From Pseudonocardia sp. EC080619-01 (lineage in GTDB: Bacteria; Actinomycetota; Actinomycetes; Mycobacteriales; Pseudonocardiaceae): a DNA stretch of 64,000 nucleotides. Made by a program: the position numbers and the translations under genes. Shown piece after piece: positions 29,119 to 38,790 of this stretch. Position 1 is the stretch's first letter. The number at the start of each line of letters is the position of its first letter. The notes under the pieces are model-generated. The model was not told the origin of the DNA. It worked only from the letters and a program-made list of their open reading frames with translations, and searched no databases. The stretch is taken from positions 248,001 to 312,000 of the forward strand of contig NZ_CP012185.1 of the NCBI RefSeq assembly GCF_001420995.1, given 5' to 3'.

Positions 29119-30245
29119 GTGCCGCGGTACCTCCCGTGGAATCACCGCCCGTCCTGGCCGACCAGCCGACAGCCACCTGTCGCCCACAAGCGCGCGACGT
29201 GGCCGCGGATGCCGAGCCCGGCGATCGCGCAGCGCATCGACTGGCCCTACTCCGAGGGGCCGTTGAAGAAGCGCCTGGCCAAGATCCGGCCCAAGTACTC
29301 GGCGTCGACCCGGTCAGCCGCACCACCTACCGGCCGGATGAGCTCGCGCAGTGCGACCTGTGGTTCCGCCAACGAAGATCCCCATCGGGCCCGGGCAGGC
29401 GCGGATCCTGCCGGTGCTGGTGATGGCCCAGGGCGGCTACTCGAGGTTCCTATCGGCGACGATGCTGCCCTCGTGCCAGACCGGTAACCTGCTCTCCGGT
29501 ATGTGGCAGCTGACCACCGGGCTGGGGCGGGTGCCGAAGACGTTGGTCTGGGACCGCGAGGCCGGGATCGCGATCAGGGGGCGGGCAAATGCGCCGGTCG
29601 CGGCGTTCGCCGGCACCCTGGCCACCCGGCTCCAGCTCGCCCCACCGCGGGATCCGGAGTTCAGCGGCAGCGTGGAGCGCGCCAACGGCTATCAGGAGAC
29701 CTCGTTCCTGCCCGGGCGCTCGTTCACCTCACCCACGGACCTTCACCGAGCAGCTCGACGGCTGGTTGGCCCGAGCGAACCAGCGCACGGTCCGCTCGGT
29801 CGGCAGCCGCCCGACCGAGCCGTTCGACACCGACCACGCCGCGATGCTGACGCTTCCGCCGGTCGCACCACCTGTCGGGCTGCGCCACCGAACTCGGCTG
29901 GCCTGCGACCACTGCATCCGTATCGACACGTGTGACTACTCGGTCGACCCGCGGGTGATCAGCCGGTTCGTCGAGGTCTCTGCCTCTCTCCCCACGGTGA
30001 CAGTCGTCTGCGACGGCGAGGTCGCCGCCCGTCTCCAGCATTGCTGGGCACAGCGCCCGGTCGTCGACGATCCCGCCCGCCTGGACCCCTCCCAGGTCCT
30101 GCGCCGCGAGTTCGCCGCACGCCGTGATGCCGGCGCCCGCACCGCTCGCCAGCACGCTGACTGCCACACCGTGGTCCTGCGGGGCCCCGCCGAACTACGA
30201 CGCCCTGTTCGGCGTCGACTTCGACCCCACACCCGATCTTGATTC
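29119..30245 (+). pseudogene. Decayed IS21-family istA
   Basis: Pieces of one transposase lie in alternating frames: PAIAQRIDWPYSEGPLKKRL, then AQCDLWF, IPIGPGQARILPVLVMAQGG, KTLVWDREAGIA, RDPEFSGSVERANGYQETSF, then GWLARANQRTVRSVGSRPTE, HAAMLTLPPVAPPVGLRHRT and DYSVDPRVISRFVEV. The order equals that of actinobacterial IS21 IstA proteins, with DDE residues visible in QCDLWF and SVERANG. At least three frameshifts break it. It is a different IS21 lineage from the intact element at 4873-7357. Confidence 0.85.
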
Positions 30246-30339
30246 CACTTCACCGCCGACTCCGCGGAGGCCACACCGTCATGAGCCCCACCAGCACCAG
30301 CCCCGCTACGAACGGGAACCGGCCCACCGCGACGAAGAC

Positions 30340-30455
30340 ATCGAGCTCGGACGGCTTGGGCGTTTCGTGCGGTGGGGCGAGACGTTCTCCGACGACGTCG
30401 TCGCCGCGGCCATGATCGACCGCCTGGTCCACCACGCCGCGAGCTCCTCGCGAAA
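30340..30455 (+). pseudogene. C-terminal remnant of IS21 istB
   Basis: LGRFVRWGETFSDDVVAAAM followed by IDRLVHHAA is the well-known C-terminal text of IstB ATPases (GETFGDDVVAAAMIDRLVHHAEV). The Walker A and B regions are absent, so most of istB has been deleted. It continues the istA relic to its left. Confidence 0.8.
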
Positions 30456-30490
30456 GACCGCAGCCACCACGAGTGAGCAGCGGTGCCCGA

Positions 30491-30910
30491 TCAGCCCGAC
30501 AGGCCATGGCGAGTGCGAGTGGGCTCGAACCCTTGGTCGCCGATGGGCAGACCTGCCAGGTTCCAACTCCAGGAGACGGACGGAGTGATCCGCATATAGA
30601 TTCCCGGCCCGACCATCCCGACGCGGTTGACGGGGCCGTCGGCATGGCCATAGACGCGGATTCCGCGGGCGATGAACGGCTCGAACGAGGGTATGTCGTC
30701 GATGACCAGCGCGACCTTCTGATTGCCGGCAGCGAGGTTGCGGAACTTGCGGGTGGCGGTGACGGGCGCGCCGCCACCGACCCAGAACACGTCACCGTCG
30801 AACTCCACCGCGACGGGAACAACGTCCGGCTGACCGAGACTGTCCACTGTCGCGATGCGGCCCATGCCGTTCGAGCTCAGATAGGCAATCTCCTCGGCCG
30901 AGAACGACAT
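30491..30910 (-). CDS. PPOX-class F420/flavin-dependent pyridoxamine-oxidase-like protein
   Basis: 139 residues, the normal size for the actinobacterial family of split-barrel oxidoreductases that bind F420 or FMN. Motifs: AYLSSNGMGRIATVDSLGQP (start to residue 27), VVPVAVEFDGDVFWVGGG, and ALVIDDIPSF followed by GIRVYGHADGP. The ATG at 30910 has GAAGGAG upstream. It stands alone between an IS21 relic and a frameshifted gene. The substrate cannot be told; members reduce biliverdin, aflatoxin-like lactones or unknown compounds. Confidence 0.85.
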   Translation of the reverse strand: MSFSAEEIAYLSSNGMGRIATVDSLGQPDVVPVAVEFDGDVFWVGGGAPVTATRKFRNLAAGNQKVALVIDDIPSFEPFIARGIRVYGHADGPVNRVGMVGPGIYMRITPSVSWSWNLAGLPIGDQGFEPTRTRHGLSG

Positions 30911-31286
30911 ACGACAGCTCCTTCAGCCCGGGCCATGGACGGAGGCGTCACCCTAGCGGCTGCCGCCGCAGCCCTGAGGCAACGCGCTGGCCGCGGCTCG
31001 GCCACGGACCCTCAGCACGCCAAGCAGAAGAGCTCGACCACCTCCCCGGGGTTAGATTTCAGCGTCCCGCAGGGGGATCAAGGTTCAGAGACCGTCGACA
31101 GGCCTGGTGCTCAGGGCGTATGCCCCCCGCGAGATGCCCGATGGCGCTGTTCGGTGGCCCCGTAGCCGAGGCCGAAGGGCTCGTGATCGCTCCCAGGATG
31201 GCGTCGTGGTGGCCTCGCTCCTGCTCACGTCGGTCATGGCAGAAGCGGAGGAGGGAGCCCTCGAGAGCGACGCGAAGCAGCCGCCG

Positions 31287-31870
31287 TTACCCGACCGACG
31301 GCTGTGCCGGATACGGGTACCCGGGGTCGGACGTCTGCTGCCACGAACCGAACAGCTTGTAGGCCGATTCCGACTCGGTGAGCCAGTTGGACGCTTCCGC
31401 AGCGTCGCAGGATGTCGGGGCCCAGAGGTCGTGCACCAAGCGATCGCGGTTTCAAGCGAGAGCCGAGGAGTCGGCCAGTGCTGCTTCAGATCCGGGGGCA
31501 AGTGCAGATGCGGGCCAGTGACGTAGCTGCTGCCCTCAGGGCGCCAGTGCATCCGCCGCAGGAGAATCCCGTCCGGTCCGCGGAAGGTGTACCAGTAGCC
31601 GCGTGTCGTGACCCGGAACGGGCCCTCGCTGGCGTCGTGGCGTGCCGGATCGGTGTCGACGATCTCGAAGTTCATACTCGCGGTGAACGTCCCGATCCCT
31701 GGCCAAGTCATCCCGTCACCGCCGTTCAGCTCCCAGGCGTTGCGAACGCCCTTCCGGTAGCGGCCGCCTCGGCTGACGGTGATCTGGCTGTGTCCAGCAA
31801 GGACGTAGATCGCCTTGCGGAGTGGCTCGAGGAAATTGTTCACCGCGTGTTGCTCGGTCCGTCCAGGCAT
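31287..31870 (-). pseudogene. Unrecognised soluble protein with one frameshift
   Basis: From 31870 the frame reads FLEPLRKAIYVLAGHSQITV, GMTWPGIGTFTASMNFEIVD and RVTTRGYWYTFRGPDGILL, a beta-rich globular pattern. After ETAIA near 31438 a one-base shift continues as LVHDLWAPTSCDAAEASNWL, then ESESAYKLFGSWQQTSDPGY and a TAA at 31287. Joined, it would be about 194 residues. No family was recognised. The fragment just upstream (31898 onwards) ends 28 bases before its start and may have been its operon partner, as in toxin-antitoxin pairs; that is a guess. Confidence 0.55.
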
Positions 31871-31897
31871 GCAGGATTCAGCGCGCTCGGCTACTAC

Positions 31898-32016
31898 TCA
31901 GCGGACGAACGGCAGTGCACCGATGACCTCGGCGAGTCCGTCGAGCTCGTCGACATCGACGTCGGCATAGTCACCAGCGTCCCAGCGGGCGAGGAACTCA
32001 GAGTGTGTTTGAGAAG
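31898..32016 (-). pseudogene. C-terminal tail of an unknown gene, cut by an IS end
   Basis: The last 37 codons read SEFLARWDAGDYADVDVDEL then DGLAEVIGALPFVR, acidic and helical, with good codon use. Upstream of Ser the sequence becomes the IS-end repeat at 31994-32016 and then unrelated text. The gene has lost its N-terminus at that junction. Confidence 0.5.
31994..32016 (+). repeat. Solo IS-end sequence, copy 1
   Basis: This 23-base segment, GAACTCAGAGTGTGTTTGAG plus AAG, matches 39612-39634 at 21 of 23 positions in the same orientation. The second copy borders an IS5-family transposase relic, so this is probably the end of a related element whose body has been lost. Confidence 0.6.
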
Positions 32017-32121
32017 GGTCGGCGTGTCTGCGCGGGAGGCCCTCCGCACATTGTGATCGCGGGCGAGCGCGACATGGACGCCAGGTTGATCTCCTGACCG
32101 GCAGCAATATCTGCGTCCCGC

Positions 32122-33772
32122 TCAGGAGCCATTTAGCTCGGGGAACTGGTCGTCGCGCCATTCGATGACGCTGGTGGTGCCGGCGGCGACCTCCTCACGC
32201 ACGCGCAGGTCGACGCGGCGGATCCGCTGGAACGGCGCCAGGTTCTCGCGCGCATGCTTGAGGATCTCGAACGCCGTCTGTTCGTTCGGCTCGTAGCCCG
32301 GCGCGATCGCCACGTACGCCTTCGGCACGGCGAGGCGCACCGCGTCGGGCGCGGGCACGATCGCGGCCTCAGCGACGGCGGAGTGCTCGATCAGGACCGA
32401 CTCCAGCTCGAACGTGCTGATCTTGTAGTCCGAGGCCTTGAACACGTCGTCGGTGCGGCCGATGTAGAAGATGTAGCCGTCGCTGTCGCGGGAGGCGACG
32501 TCTCCGGTGTGGTAAAAGCCGCCCGCCATCGCCTTGGCATTGCGCTCCGGATCGCCCTGGTAGCCCGTCATCAACGACATGGGCCGCTGCACGAGGTCTA
32601 CGCAGACCTCGCCCTCCTCGGCGCACTCCCCGGTTAGGGGGTCGACCAGCACGATAGGCACGCCCGGCAGCGGCAGCCCCATCGATCCCGGCTTCACCGG
32701 CATTCCCGGCACGTTCCCGACGGCCAGTGGCAGCTCGGTCTGCCCGTAGCCGTCGCGGATGGTCAGACCCCACGCCTTCTGCACCTGATCTATGACCTCG
32801 GGATTGAGCGGCTCGCCCGCCGAGAGCAGCTCCCGCAGCGAGCCCCTGCCCCCGGAGAGGTCGGCCTTGATCAGCATCCGCCACACTGTCGGCGGCGCGC
32901 AGAACGTGGTCACCTGGGCGAGGCGGAGCTGGTCGAGCAGCTTGGCGGCGTCGAAGCGGGCGTAGTTGTAGACGAAGATCGTGGCCTGCGCGATCCACGG
33001 CGCGAAGAAGCAACTCCACGCGTGCTTAGCCCAGCCGGGCGAGGAGATGTTGAGGTGCACATCGCCGGCCTTGGCTGCGACCCAGAACGACGTGGCGAGG
33101 TGCCCGACGGGGTAGGAGACCTGGGTGTGCTCGACCAGCTTCGGCTTGTTCGTGGTGCCGGAGGTGAAGTAGAGCAGCTGCGGGTCCGACGGCGCGGTGC
33201 CCGGGTGCTCGGCGGGAGGCACGTCTCGGTCGTAGGCGTCGTGATAGGCGACCGTCCCGTCGGGGGCGTCACCGACAACGAACCGCACGTACTCGCCGGG
33301 GACCTCGTCGAACTTGCCCGCGTCGGCGGTATTCACCACGAAGTAGTGGGCGCCGCCGCGCTCGATTCGGCCGACGAGGTCGTTCGGGCCCAGCCCCCGT
33401 GGTGGTCGGCAGGATCACCGCGCCGAGCTTCATCACCGCGAGCATGGTCTCCCACAGCTCGAACTGGTTGTCCAGCATCAGGAGCACGTGCTCGCTCTTC
33501 CCGACCCCGTTCGCGGCCAGCAGCGCGGCGACCTGGTCGGAGCGGCGCGCCATCTCGTCGAAGGAGAACCTCGCCTCCGAACCGTCCTCCTCGACGATCC
33601 ACAGCGCGACGCCGTCGTTGCCGCGAGCGTTCGCGTCGAACCAGTCGACCGCCCAGTTGAAGCGCTCGCCGAACTCCGGCCAGACGAACTCCTCGACCGC
33701 CTTCGCGTAGTCGCGGCTCAGGTCCTGGAGCAGGTCACGAGCCTCCCGGTAGATCTCGGTACTGCTTGTCAT
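32122..33772 (-). pseudogene. Acyl-CoA synthetase (AMP-forming), frameshifted and lacking the catalytic-lysine loop
   Basis: The ANL superfamily text starts at 33772 (EIYREARDLLQDLSRDYAKA) and runs to ILPTTTG, where a one-base shift near 33395-33405 (a G run) moves it to the frame reading FVVNTADAGKFDEVP, LLYFTSGTTNKPK (A3 loop), DGYGQTE (A5), FYHTGDVASRDSDGY (A7) and IGRTDDVFK (A8). At the C-terminus LAPFQRIRRVDLRVREE lacks the usual ELPKTxSGKIRR block, so the A10 lysine is missing. It was the last gene of the 38560-32122 operon and overlapped the quinone oxidoreductase by four bases. Probably inactive on both counts. Confidence 0.85.
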
Positions 33773-34719
33773 CGCCGCTCCAAGTCACTGCGGATGATGA
33801 GTTTGACATGCTGCCCGGTCTGCTGCCGCTGCCAGGCGTCCGCGACGCGGTCGAGTGGTATTTCCTCGTAGGGCACGCTCAGCCGACCGGCCGCGTGCAT
33901 CTCGCACATCGTCCTGAACCCGGCTGCGCGAACATTGATCGACGTGTGGAAATTGGTGTGGGTCAGGATGGAGATTCCCGACGTTCGCAACGGCCGCGCC
34001 GGAAGCTCGGCGGTCGGGCCAGCCGACGCGCCGACCTGCACGATGCGTCCGAGCGGTGCCATAGCCGTGGCGACGGCTTCCACTGGTCGACCCCAGAGCA
34101 TGTCCAGCACGAGGTCGTAGCCCCGCGGCGCCGCGTTCTTCAGATCGACGACCAGGTTAGCGGGGTCCCCGCCGAGTCGTACGGTGGCGTCGGCGCCGAG
34201 CGCGCCGGCCCGTGCGAGGAAGCCCTGATCGCGGGCTGCGGCTACGACTTGACCCGCCCCGAGCTGGGCGGCGAGCTGGACGCCGATCTGCCCGACGATG
34301 CTGCTCGCGCCGAGGATGAGGACTGTCTCGCCGGCGCCCAGCCCACCCTTCCATGTTAGGCCGGTCCAGGCCGCGAGGCCGGCGATCCCGAACGGCAACA
34401 CCGCCGCGGCGTCCACGTCGTCGGGTATCCCGATCAGGTCGTTCTCTGCGACGATGCAGTGCTCGGCGAAGGACCCGAAGGGTTGCGTGGCCAGGTCGAA
34501 GTAGACTCGTCGGCCGTCTTGCGTGCGACCGATCCCTTCCATGCCGACGGTATAGGGCAGTGGCGGGTCGAACGCGAGCCCACGCGAGATGTTGATGTCG
34601 ACGGGGTTCATCCCGGCTGCCTCGACGGTGACCAGCTGCTCGCCGGGCCGGGGTCGGGGGATCTCCACGTCGGCCACGTGCGGTGTGGCATCGAGCTCGG
34701 TCACCACGGCGGCCTTCAT
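33769..34719 (-). CDS. Zinc-independent MDR-family quinone oxidoreductase / alcohol dehydrogenase-like protein
   Basis: 316 residues. GroES-like N-terminal domain (KAAVVTELDATPHVADVEIP, AAGMNPVDINISRG) and a Rossmann domain with LILGASSIVGQIGVQLA (about residue 140), where one position of the usual GxGxxG is changed. No zinc ligands are visible, so it belongs with NADPH-dependent enone or quinone reductases. It overlaps the FAH gene upstream and the acyl-CoA synthetase downstream by four bases each. In this operon it may reduce an enone intermediate. Confidence 0.85.
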   Translation of the reverse strand: MKAAVVTELDATPHVADVEIPRPRPGEQLVTVEAAGMNPVDINISRGLAFDPPLPYTVGMEGIGRTQDGRRVYFDLATQPFGSFAEHCIVAENDLIGIPDDVDAAAVLPFGIAGLAAWTGLTWKGGLGAGETVLILGASSIVGQIGVQLAAQLGAGQVVAAARDQGFLARAGALGADATVRLGGDPANLVVDLKNAAPRGYDLVLDMLWGRPVEAVATAMAPLGRIVQVGASAGPTAELPARPLRTSGISILTHTNFHTSINVRAAGFRTMCEMHAAGRLSVPYEEIPLDRVADAWQRQQTGQHVKLIIRSDLERR

Positions 34720-35672
34720 GCCGGTGGCCGGGCGGCGGCGGTGCGGAGCGGGACGAGTTCCTCGCCGGGTCGCACAGTCGCCCGGATACTGCCGAGCTGG
34801 GCGACCTTGAGCTCCACATGGTCGTTCTCGACTAGGTACGGGTAGGCGTCGGGCCCGTGGACCCGGGAGAGCTCGAGGATGCAGCCGGTGCCGACGGTAC
34901 CGGCGCCGATGACGTCGCCGGGCAGCAAGGTGGTGCCGCGGGAGGCGTAGGCGATGAGATCGGCGAAAGGCCAGTACAGCGACGACCAGTTACCGCTGCT
35001 GTACTGCGTACGGTTCACAGTGGCGGTCATGGCCAGGTCGAAGCCGTTGCCGGCGGTATGGGGTGCGAGCTCGTCGGGGGAGACGAGGTAGGGCCCGAGG
35101 CTGGTCGCGGTGTCCTTTGCCTTGGCGGGTCCGATCGCGAAGGTCATCTCCGCTTCTTGCAGGTCGCGAGCGCTCCAGTCGCAGAGCATGGTGTAGCCGG
35201 CGATGTGGTCCGCGGCGCGGTCAGGGCTGATGTTGCTGCCGCCGCGGCCGATCACGGCGGCGACCTCGAGCTCGTAGTCGAGGCTGCGGCTGCCCGGGGC
35301 GATGCGGACGTCGTCGTGGGGTCCCTGGATCGCAGCGGGGTTGCTGAAGTAGAAGACGGGCTGCCGGTAGTAAAGGGGGTTGGTCGGCACGCCGAGCGCG
35401 GCCATCGACGTGACGTAGTGGTTCTCGAACGCCATGAAGTCCCGCACCGATGGAGGCCGGGGGATCGGAGCGAGGAGCGACACGGCGTCGAGCTGGAACA
35501 CGCCGAACGGCCGGGTCAGGGCGCGTTCGGCGGCCGCGGCCTGGCCGTCGTCGCCGCCGGCGATGACGTCGACGAGGGTCACGGTCGGGGGCAGTGCGTG
35601 GATGGTGCGGTTGCGAACCAGACCGGCGAGGGGGGTCGTCCCGGTCGTCGTGCGAAAGGTCGCCCAGCGCAT
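34716..35672 (-). CDS. Fumarylacetoacetate hydrolase (FAH) family protein
   Basis: 318 residues. The C-terminal catalytic domain shows FMAFENHYVTSMAALG (about residue 77), the metal-binding acid LDYELEVAAVIGRGG (about 130), AGYTMLCDWSARDLQ (about 155) and GDVIGAGTVGTGC (about 265). Family members hydrolyse C-C bonds of acylpyruvates or act as decarboxylase/isomerase in aromatic catabolism. Coupled by overlap to its neighbours; this supports a ring-cleavage or diketone-cleavage pathway. Confidence 0.88.
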   Translation of the reverse strand: MRWATFRTTTGTTPLAGLVRNRTIHALPPTVTLVDVIAGGDDGQAAAAERALTRPFGVFQLDAVSLLAPIPRPPSVRDFMAFENHYVTSMAALGVPTNPLYYRQPVFYFSNPAAIQGPHDDVRIAPGSRSLDYELEVAAVIGRGGSNISPDRAADHIAGYTMLCDWSARDLQEAEMTFAIGPAKAKDTATSLGPYLVSPDELAPHTAGNGFDLAMTATVNRTQYSSGNWSSLYWPFADLIAYASRGTTLLPGDVIGAGTVGTGCILELSRVHGPDAYPYLVENDHVELKVAQLGSIRATVRPGEELVPLRTAAARPPA

Positions 35673-35678
35673 GGAGGT

Positions 35679-36740
35679 CTACCTCGCGATGGTCTCGGAC
35701 CAGTGGACGAGCGGCAGCCCGGCGACCGGTGAGCGGAAGTGGGGGATCCGGGACTGTCGAAGGTTACCGAGGTAGACCTCGCGCAGGTCGGGGCCGCCGA
35801 AGGTCACCGATGCGCACCAGGTGGCAACCGGGCCGCCGGTGCCGAGGAGGAACTCCATGTCGATCGCTCCGCGCTGGAACCGGTCGTCGAAGCGGGCGAC
35901 TTCCTCCGGTGTCGAGTCGTCGAGGATGAGACGGACCTCTCGCTCCGGGGTGATCGCGAAGATCCCGTCGGTGAAGATGTAGGTGCCCCAGAGGTTCCCG
36001 AACGCGTCGAAGGCGATCCCGTCGATGAAGCGACCGTGGTCGGCGGGTCCGTAGATCTCGCGCTCACCCAGAGTGCCGTCGTCGTTGATCGGGAACCTGA
36101 GGACGTTGCGGCCGCACGTCTGGACGACGTAGATGTGGGTCTCGTCCGCGTCGAGCTTGCACTCGTTGGCGAAGGCGAGCCCGTCGGCGACGGCGCGCAA
36201 CCGCTTCCCGTCGTGGAGCAGCAGCTGGCCGTCGGCGATGTCGGGGGTCATCGTCGCGCCCCAGTCGTGCGCCTTGGTGGACACGGTGACCCAGACCCGG
36301 TCCTCGCTGTCGCGGCAGACGAAGTTGACCTTGCCGATGGGTGCGCCGTCGAGGCTGTCGGCAATCACGGTGGTGGTGCCGTCGCGGGTCATGCGCTCGA
36401 GTCGGTCGGTGCCGAAGTTGGAGATCAGGAAGCTACCGTCGCGATCGAAGGCCAGGCCGTTGGGCAGAGTTCCGTCGATCAGCCGGTGTGCGACGTTGTT
36501 CTCTGTGAGCGCACTCTCGGCGAAGTCGGCCTGCGTGATCAGTCGCTGTTCGCCACTGGGGTCTATGCGCATCACCCCGCCCCGCGCGTCGGCCGACCAC
36601 AGCGTGCCGTCGGGTTCGGCGAGGATGCACTCGGGGCGCTGCAAGTCGAAGCCGACGTGGTCGATGTCGTCGCCGGTCAGGGAGAAGCCATCGAGCGGGT
36701 TGGGCCGGTGGGCCCTGGGGTCGGGCTGGAGTTCAGCCAC
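35679..36740 (-). CDS. SMP-30/gluconolactonase/LRE family protein
   Basis: 353 residues from GTG 36740, which overlaps the SDR stop and has GGAGGG just upstream; longer starts are out-of-frame SDR text. It is a six-bladed propeller with metal ligands expected in ECILAEPDGTLWSADARGG (Glu, about residue 32), LPNGLAFDRDGSFLISN (Asn), FANECKLDADETHIYVV (Asn, about 185) and FIDGIAFDAFGNLWG (Asp, about 240). Such enzymes hydrolyse lactones. In this operon it would open a lactone formed by or after the dehydrogenase step. Confidence 0.85.
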   Translation of the reverse strand: MAELQPDPRAHRPNPLDGFSLTGDDIDHVGFDLQRPECILAEPDGTLWSADARGGVMRIDPSGEQRLITQADFAESALTENNVAHRLIDGTLPNGLAFDRDGSFLISNFGTDRLERMTRDGTTTVIADSLDGAPIGKVNFVCRDSEDRVWVTVSTKAHDWGATMTPDIADGQLLLHDGKRLRAVADGLAFANECKLDADETHIYVVQTCGRNVLRFPINDDGTLGEREIYGPADHGRFIDGIAFDAFGNLWGTYIFTDGIFAITPEREVRLILDDSTPEEVARFDDRFQRGAIDMEFLLGTGGPVATWCASVTFGGPDLREVYLGNLRQSRIPHFRSPVAGLPLVHWSETIAR

Positions 36741-37512
36741 AGTAGAACCCTCCGTTGACGTCGAGGTGGGCGCCGGTGACGTAGCCGGCCTGGTCCGAGG
36801 CGAGCATCGTGACGAGAGCGGCGAGCTCGTCACGGCGGCCGAGGCGCCGCATCGCGGCCTGACGAGCGATGGTTGTAGTGGCCGCGGAGTCGTGGTTGCC
36901 GGCGAGCATTGGTGTCTGGATCATGCCGGGGTTGACGCAGTTGACCGTCACCCCTAAAGGACCTGCGGTTACCGCCATCGACCGCACCATCCCACCGAGC
37001 GCCGCCTTCGATGCTGCGTAGTCCGCGCCGGCCCCGAAGCCGCCCATCTGCCCCGACACCGAGCCTACGACGATGACCCGGCCCCAACCGGCCGTGCTCA
37101 TGTAGGCGATCGCCGCTTGGGCGGCGAGGAACGAGCCGCGCAGGTTGATCGTGAGGGTGCGGTCCCACTCGTTCGGAGTGATCTCGCTGGCAGGTTCGCC
37201 GGCCGCGGCGGCGAGGATCCCGCCGCGGGCAGTGCCGAACACACCTCCGGCACAGACGAGGACGTCGAGGCGACCGAACCGCTCGATGGTGTGGGCGACG
37301 GCGCCGGTAGGGCCGTCGGGATCAGCGAGATCGGCGACCACGGCACCGAAGCGCTCGGGATCGGTCTGCGCGCGCTCCTCGATCCCGGTGGCGGCGATGT
37401 CAGTGCCGACGACGCGGCAGCCCTCGTCCGCGAGCGCTGTGGCGCAGGCTTCGCCGATGCCGCTCGACGCACCGGTCACCAACGCGACGCGGCCGGAGAG
37501 TCCCAGGTCCAT
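36733..37512 (-). CDS. Short-chain dehydrogenase/reductase (SDR)
   Basis: 259 residues from ATG 37512; an upstream extension to 37998 is only the hydrolase gene in another frame. Classical SDR features: VTGASSGIGEA (about residue 12), Asp in GTDIAA (about 38), VCAGG (about 90), catalytic Ser in VVGSVSG (about 145) and YAASKAALG with Tyr and Lys (about 160). It prefers NAD if the Asp after the second strand is a guide. It starts one base from the alpha/beta hydrolase stop and overlaps the lactonase gene. Confidence 0.9.
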   Translation of the reverse strand: MDLGLSGRVALVTGASSGIGEACATALADEGCRVVGTDIAATGIEERAQTDPERFGAVVADLADPDGPTGAVAHTIERFGRLDVLVCAGGVFGTARGGILAAAAGEPASEITPNEWDRTLTINLRGSFLAAQAAIAYMSTAGWGRVIVVGSVSGQMGGFGAGADYAASKAALGGMVRSMAVTAGPLGVTVNCVNPGMIQTPMLAGNHDSAATTTIARQAAMRRLGRRDELAALVTMLASDQAGYVTGAHLDVNGGFYCG

Positions 37513-37513
37513 C

Positions 37514-38560
37514 TCAAGCCACCTGTCGGGCGAGCCAGCCGGTGATGAGAGCGACCGCGTCGTCGAACTTCGTGACCACGCAGTGGGTCTCGTCCTGCGC
37601 CATGACCACGAGGGTGTCGCGCCGACCGGTGAACACGAGGCTGTCCTCGATCGGGACGAGCGCGTCGGCAGTGCCGTTGATGACGAGCATCGGCGTGTTG
37701 TCGTCTTTGTCGAGCAGCGGCCGCAGGGAGTGTGCGGCCACCGCGGCGTCCAGCTCCTGCTGGGTCGGCTGGTGGTCGAAACCGAAGAGGTTCCCAATGA
37801 TGCCGCTGGCGCCCTCGGCCCACGGCTTGCCTGCGGCGAAGCTCGCCTCCACGGGCCCTCCGCAGTTGACGGCCGCGTCGACGATGCCCGCCAGGCCCGA
37901 GTAGGCCGCGAAGTAGCCGCCCATCGACAGCCCGAAGTGCACCACCCTGCCGTTCCCGAGCTCGCGGCAGAACGTAACGAGCCCGTCGACGACCTCACGG
38001 CTCTCGGGGATCATCGGGATCTCGGATTCGCCGGTGCCCGGGATGTCGAACGCCACCACCCGTGCACCGGTGCCCAGGGCGAACCCGGTGAACATGTGGT
38101 GGACGTCCATCTTGTGCCCGTCTGCGCCGCCGGAGGCGAGGACCACCGGCGCGTCGAGCGGAAGGCCTCGGGCCGCGAAGATGTGCACCGCCACCCGTGT
38201 GGTCCCGCCCTGGTAGGGCACATCCAGCTCACGGCGTTCGAAGTCGACCGGGAACGACGGGGCGGCCAGCAGGTACTGCTCGACCTGCTTCTGCAGCGCT
38301 GTCCGGCGCACGTCGTCGGCCAGGACGGGGAACTTGGCGTAGCCGTAGGCCAGCGCCGCGAGGGTCGGCTCGTTGTCGGCGGAGTAGCGAGCTCCGAGCT
38401 GCGACCACTCGTGGCTCCAACCGCCGGGTCCATCCAGCCACATGTCCGTCACAGCGGCACGCACCTCGTCGACATCCGAGGCGGGGACACCGAAGTTCAC
38501 CATCTGCGCATACCGCGCGGTGAACATGTCGTCCACTGCGATCGGCCATCGGTAGGGCAT
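37514..38560 (-). CDS. Alpha/beta hydrolase with N-terminal cap, FrsA / C-C hydrolase-like
   Basis: 348 residues. About 120 residues of helices (ARYAQMVNFGVPASDVDEVR) precede the hydrolase core, as in FrsA-like and 2,6-dihydroxypseudooxynicotine hydrolase-like enzymes. The nucleophile Ser is in HFGLSMGGYFAAY (about residue 215), the acid probably in VINGTADALVP (about 290) and the His in DETHCV (about 325). The oxyanion region reads VVLASGGADGHK. First gene of the catabolic operon, divergent from a TetR gene 230 bases away. The substrate is unknown; a C-C bond of a diketone or an ester are both possible. Confidence 0.85.
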   Translation of the reverse strand: MPYRWPIAVDDMFTARYAQMVNFGVPASDVDEVRAAVTDMWLDGPGGWSHEWSQLGARYSADNEPTLAALAYGYAKFPVLADDVRRTALQKQVEQYLLAAPSFPVDFERRELDVPYQGGTTRVAVHIFAARGLPLDAPVVLASGGADGHKMDVHHMFTGFALGTGARVVAFDIPGTGESEIPMIPESREVVDGLVTFCRELGNGRVVHFGLSMGGYFAAYSGLAGIVDAAVNCGGPVEASFAAGKPWAEGASGIIGNLFGFDHQPTQQELDAAVAAHSLRPLLDKDDNTPMLVINGTADALVPIEDSLVFTGRRDTLVVMAQDETHCVVTKFDDAVALITGWLARQVA

Positions 38561-38790
38561 GTCGTCTCCCTCTCTTAGTGGTGGCAGACCCAGGGCGCAG
38601 CACCGACAGGTGTCGGCGCTGTGGGCGTCGCCCCGACCGGCGTGCTGCCCGATCGCGCGCGAAAGGCGCCGCGACAGGTCCGGTGGAACGTCGTGTCGTT
38701 CGCGAGTCCGGCAACTTAATGCAAGTTGCCCTGCGATAAATTAGCGGCAGTGTGGCGCAGGGCGCAAGGGGCAGCGGGTAGGTTCGACGT

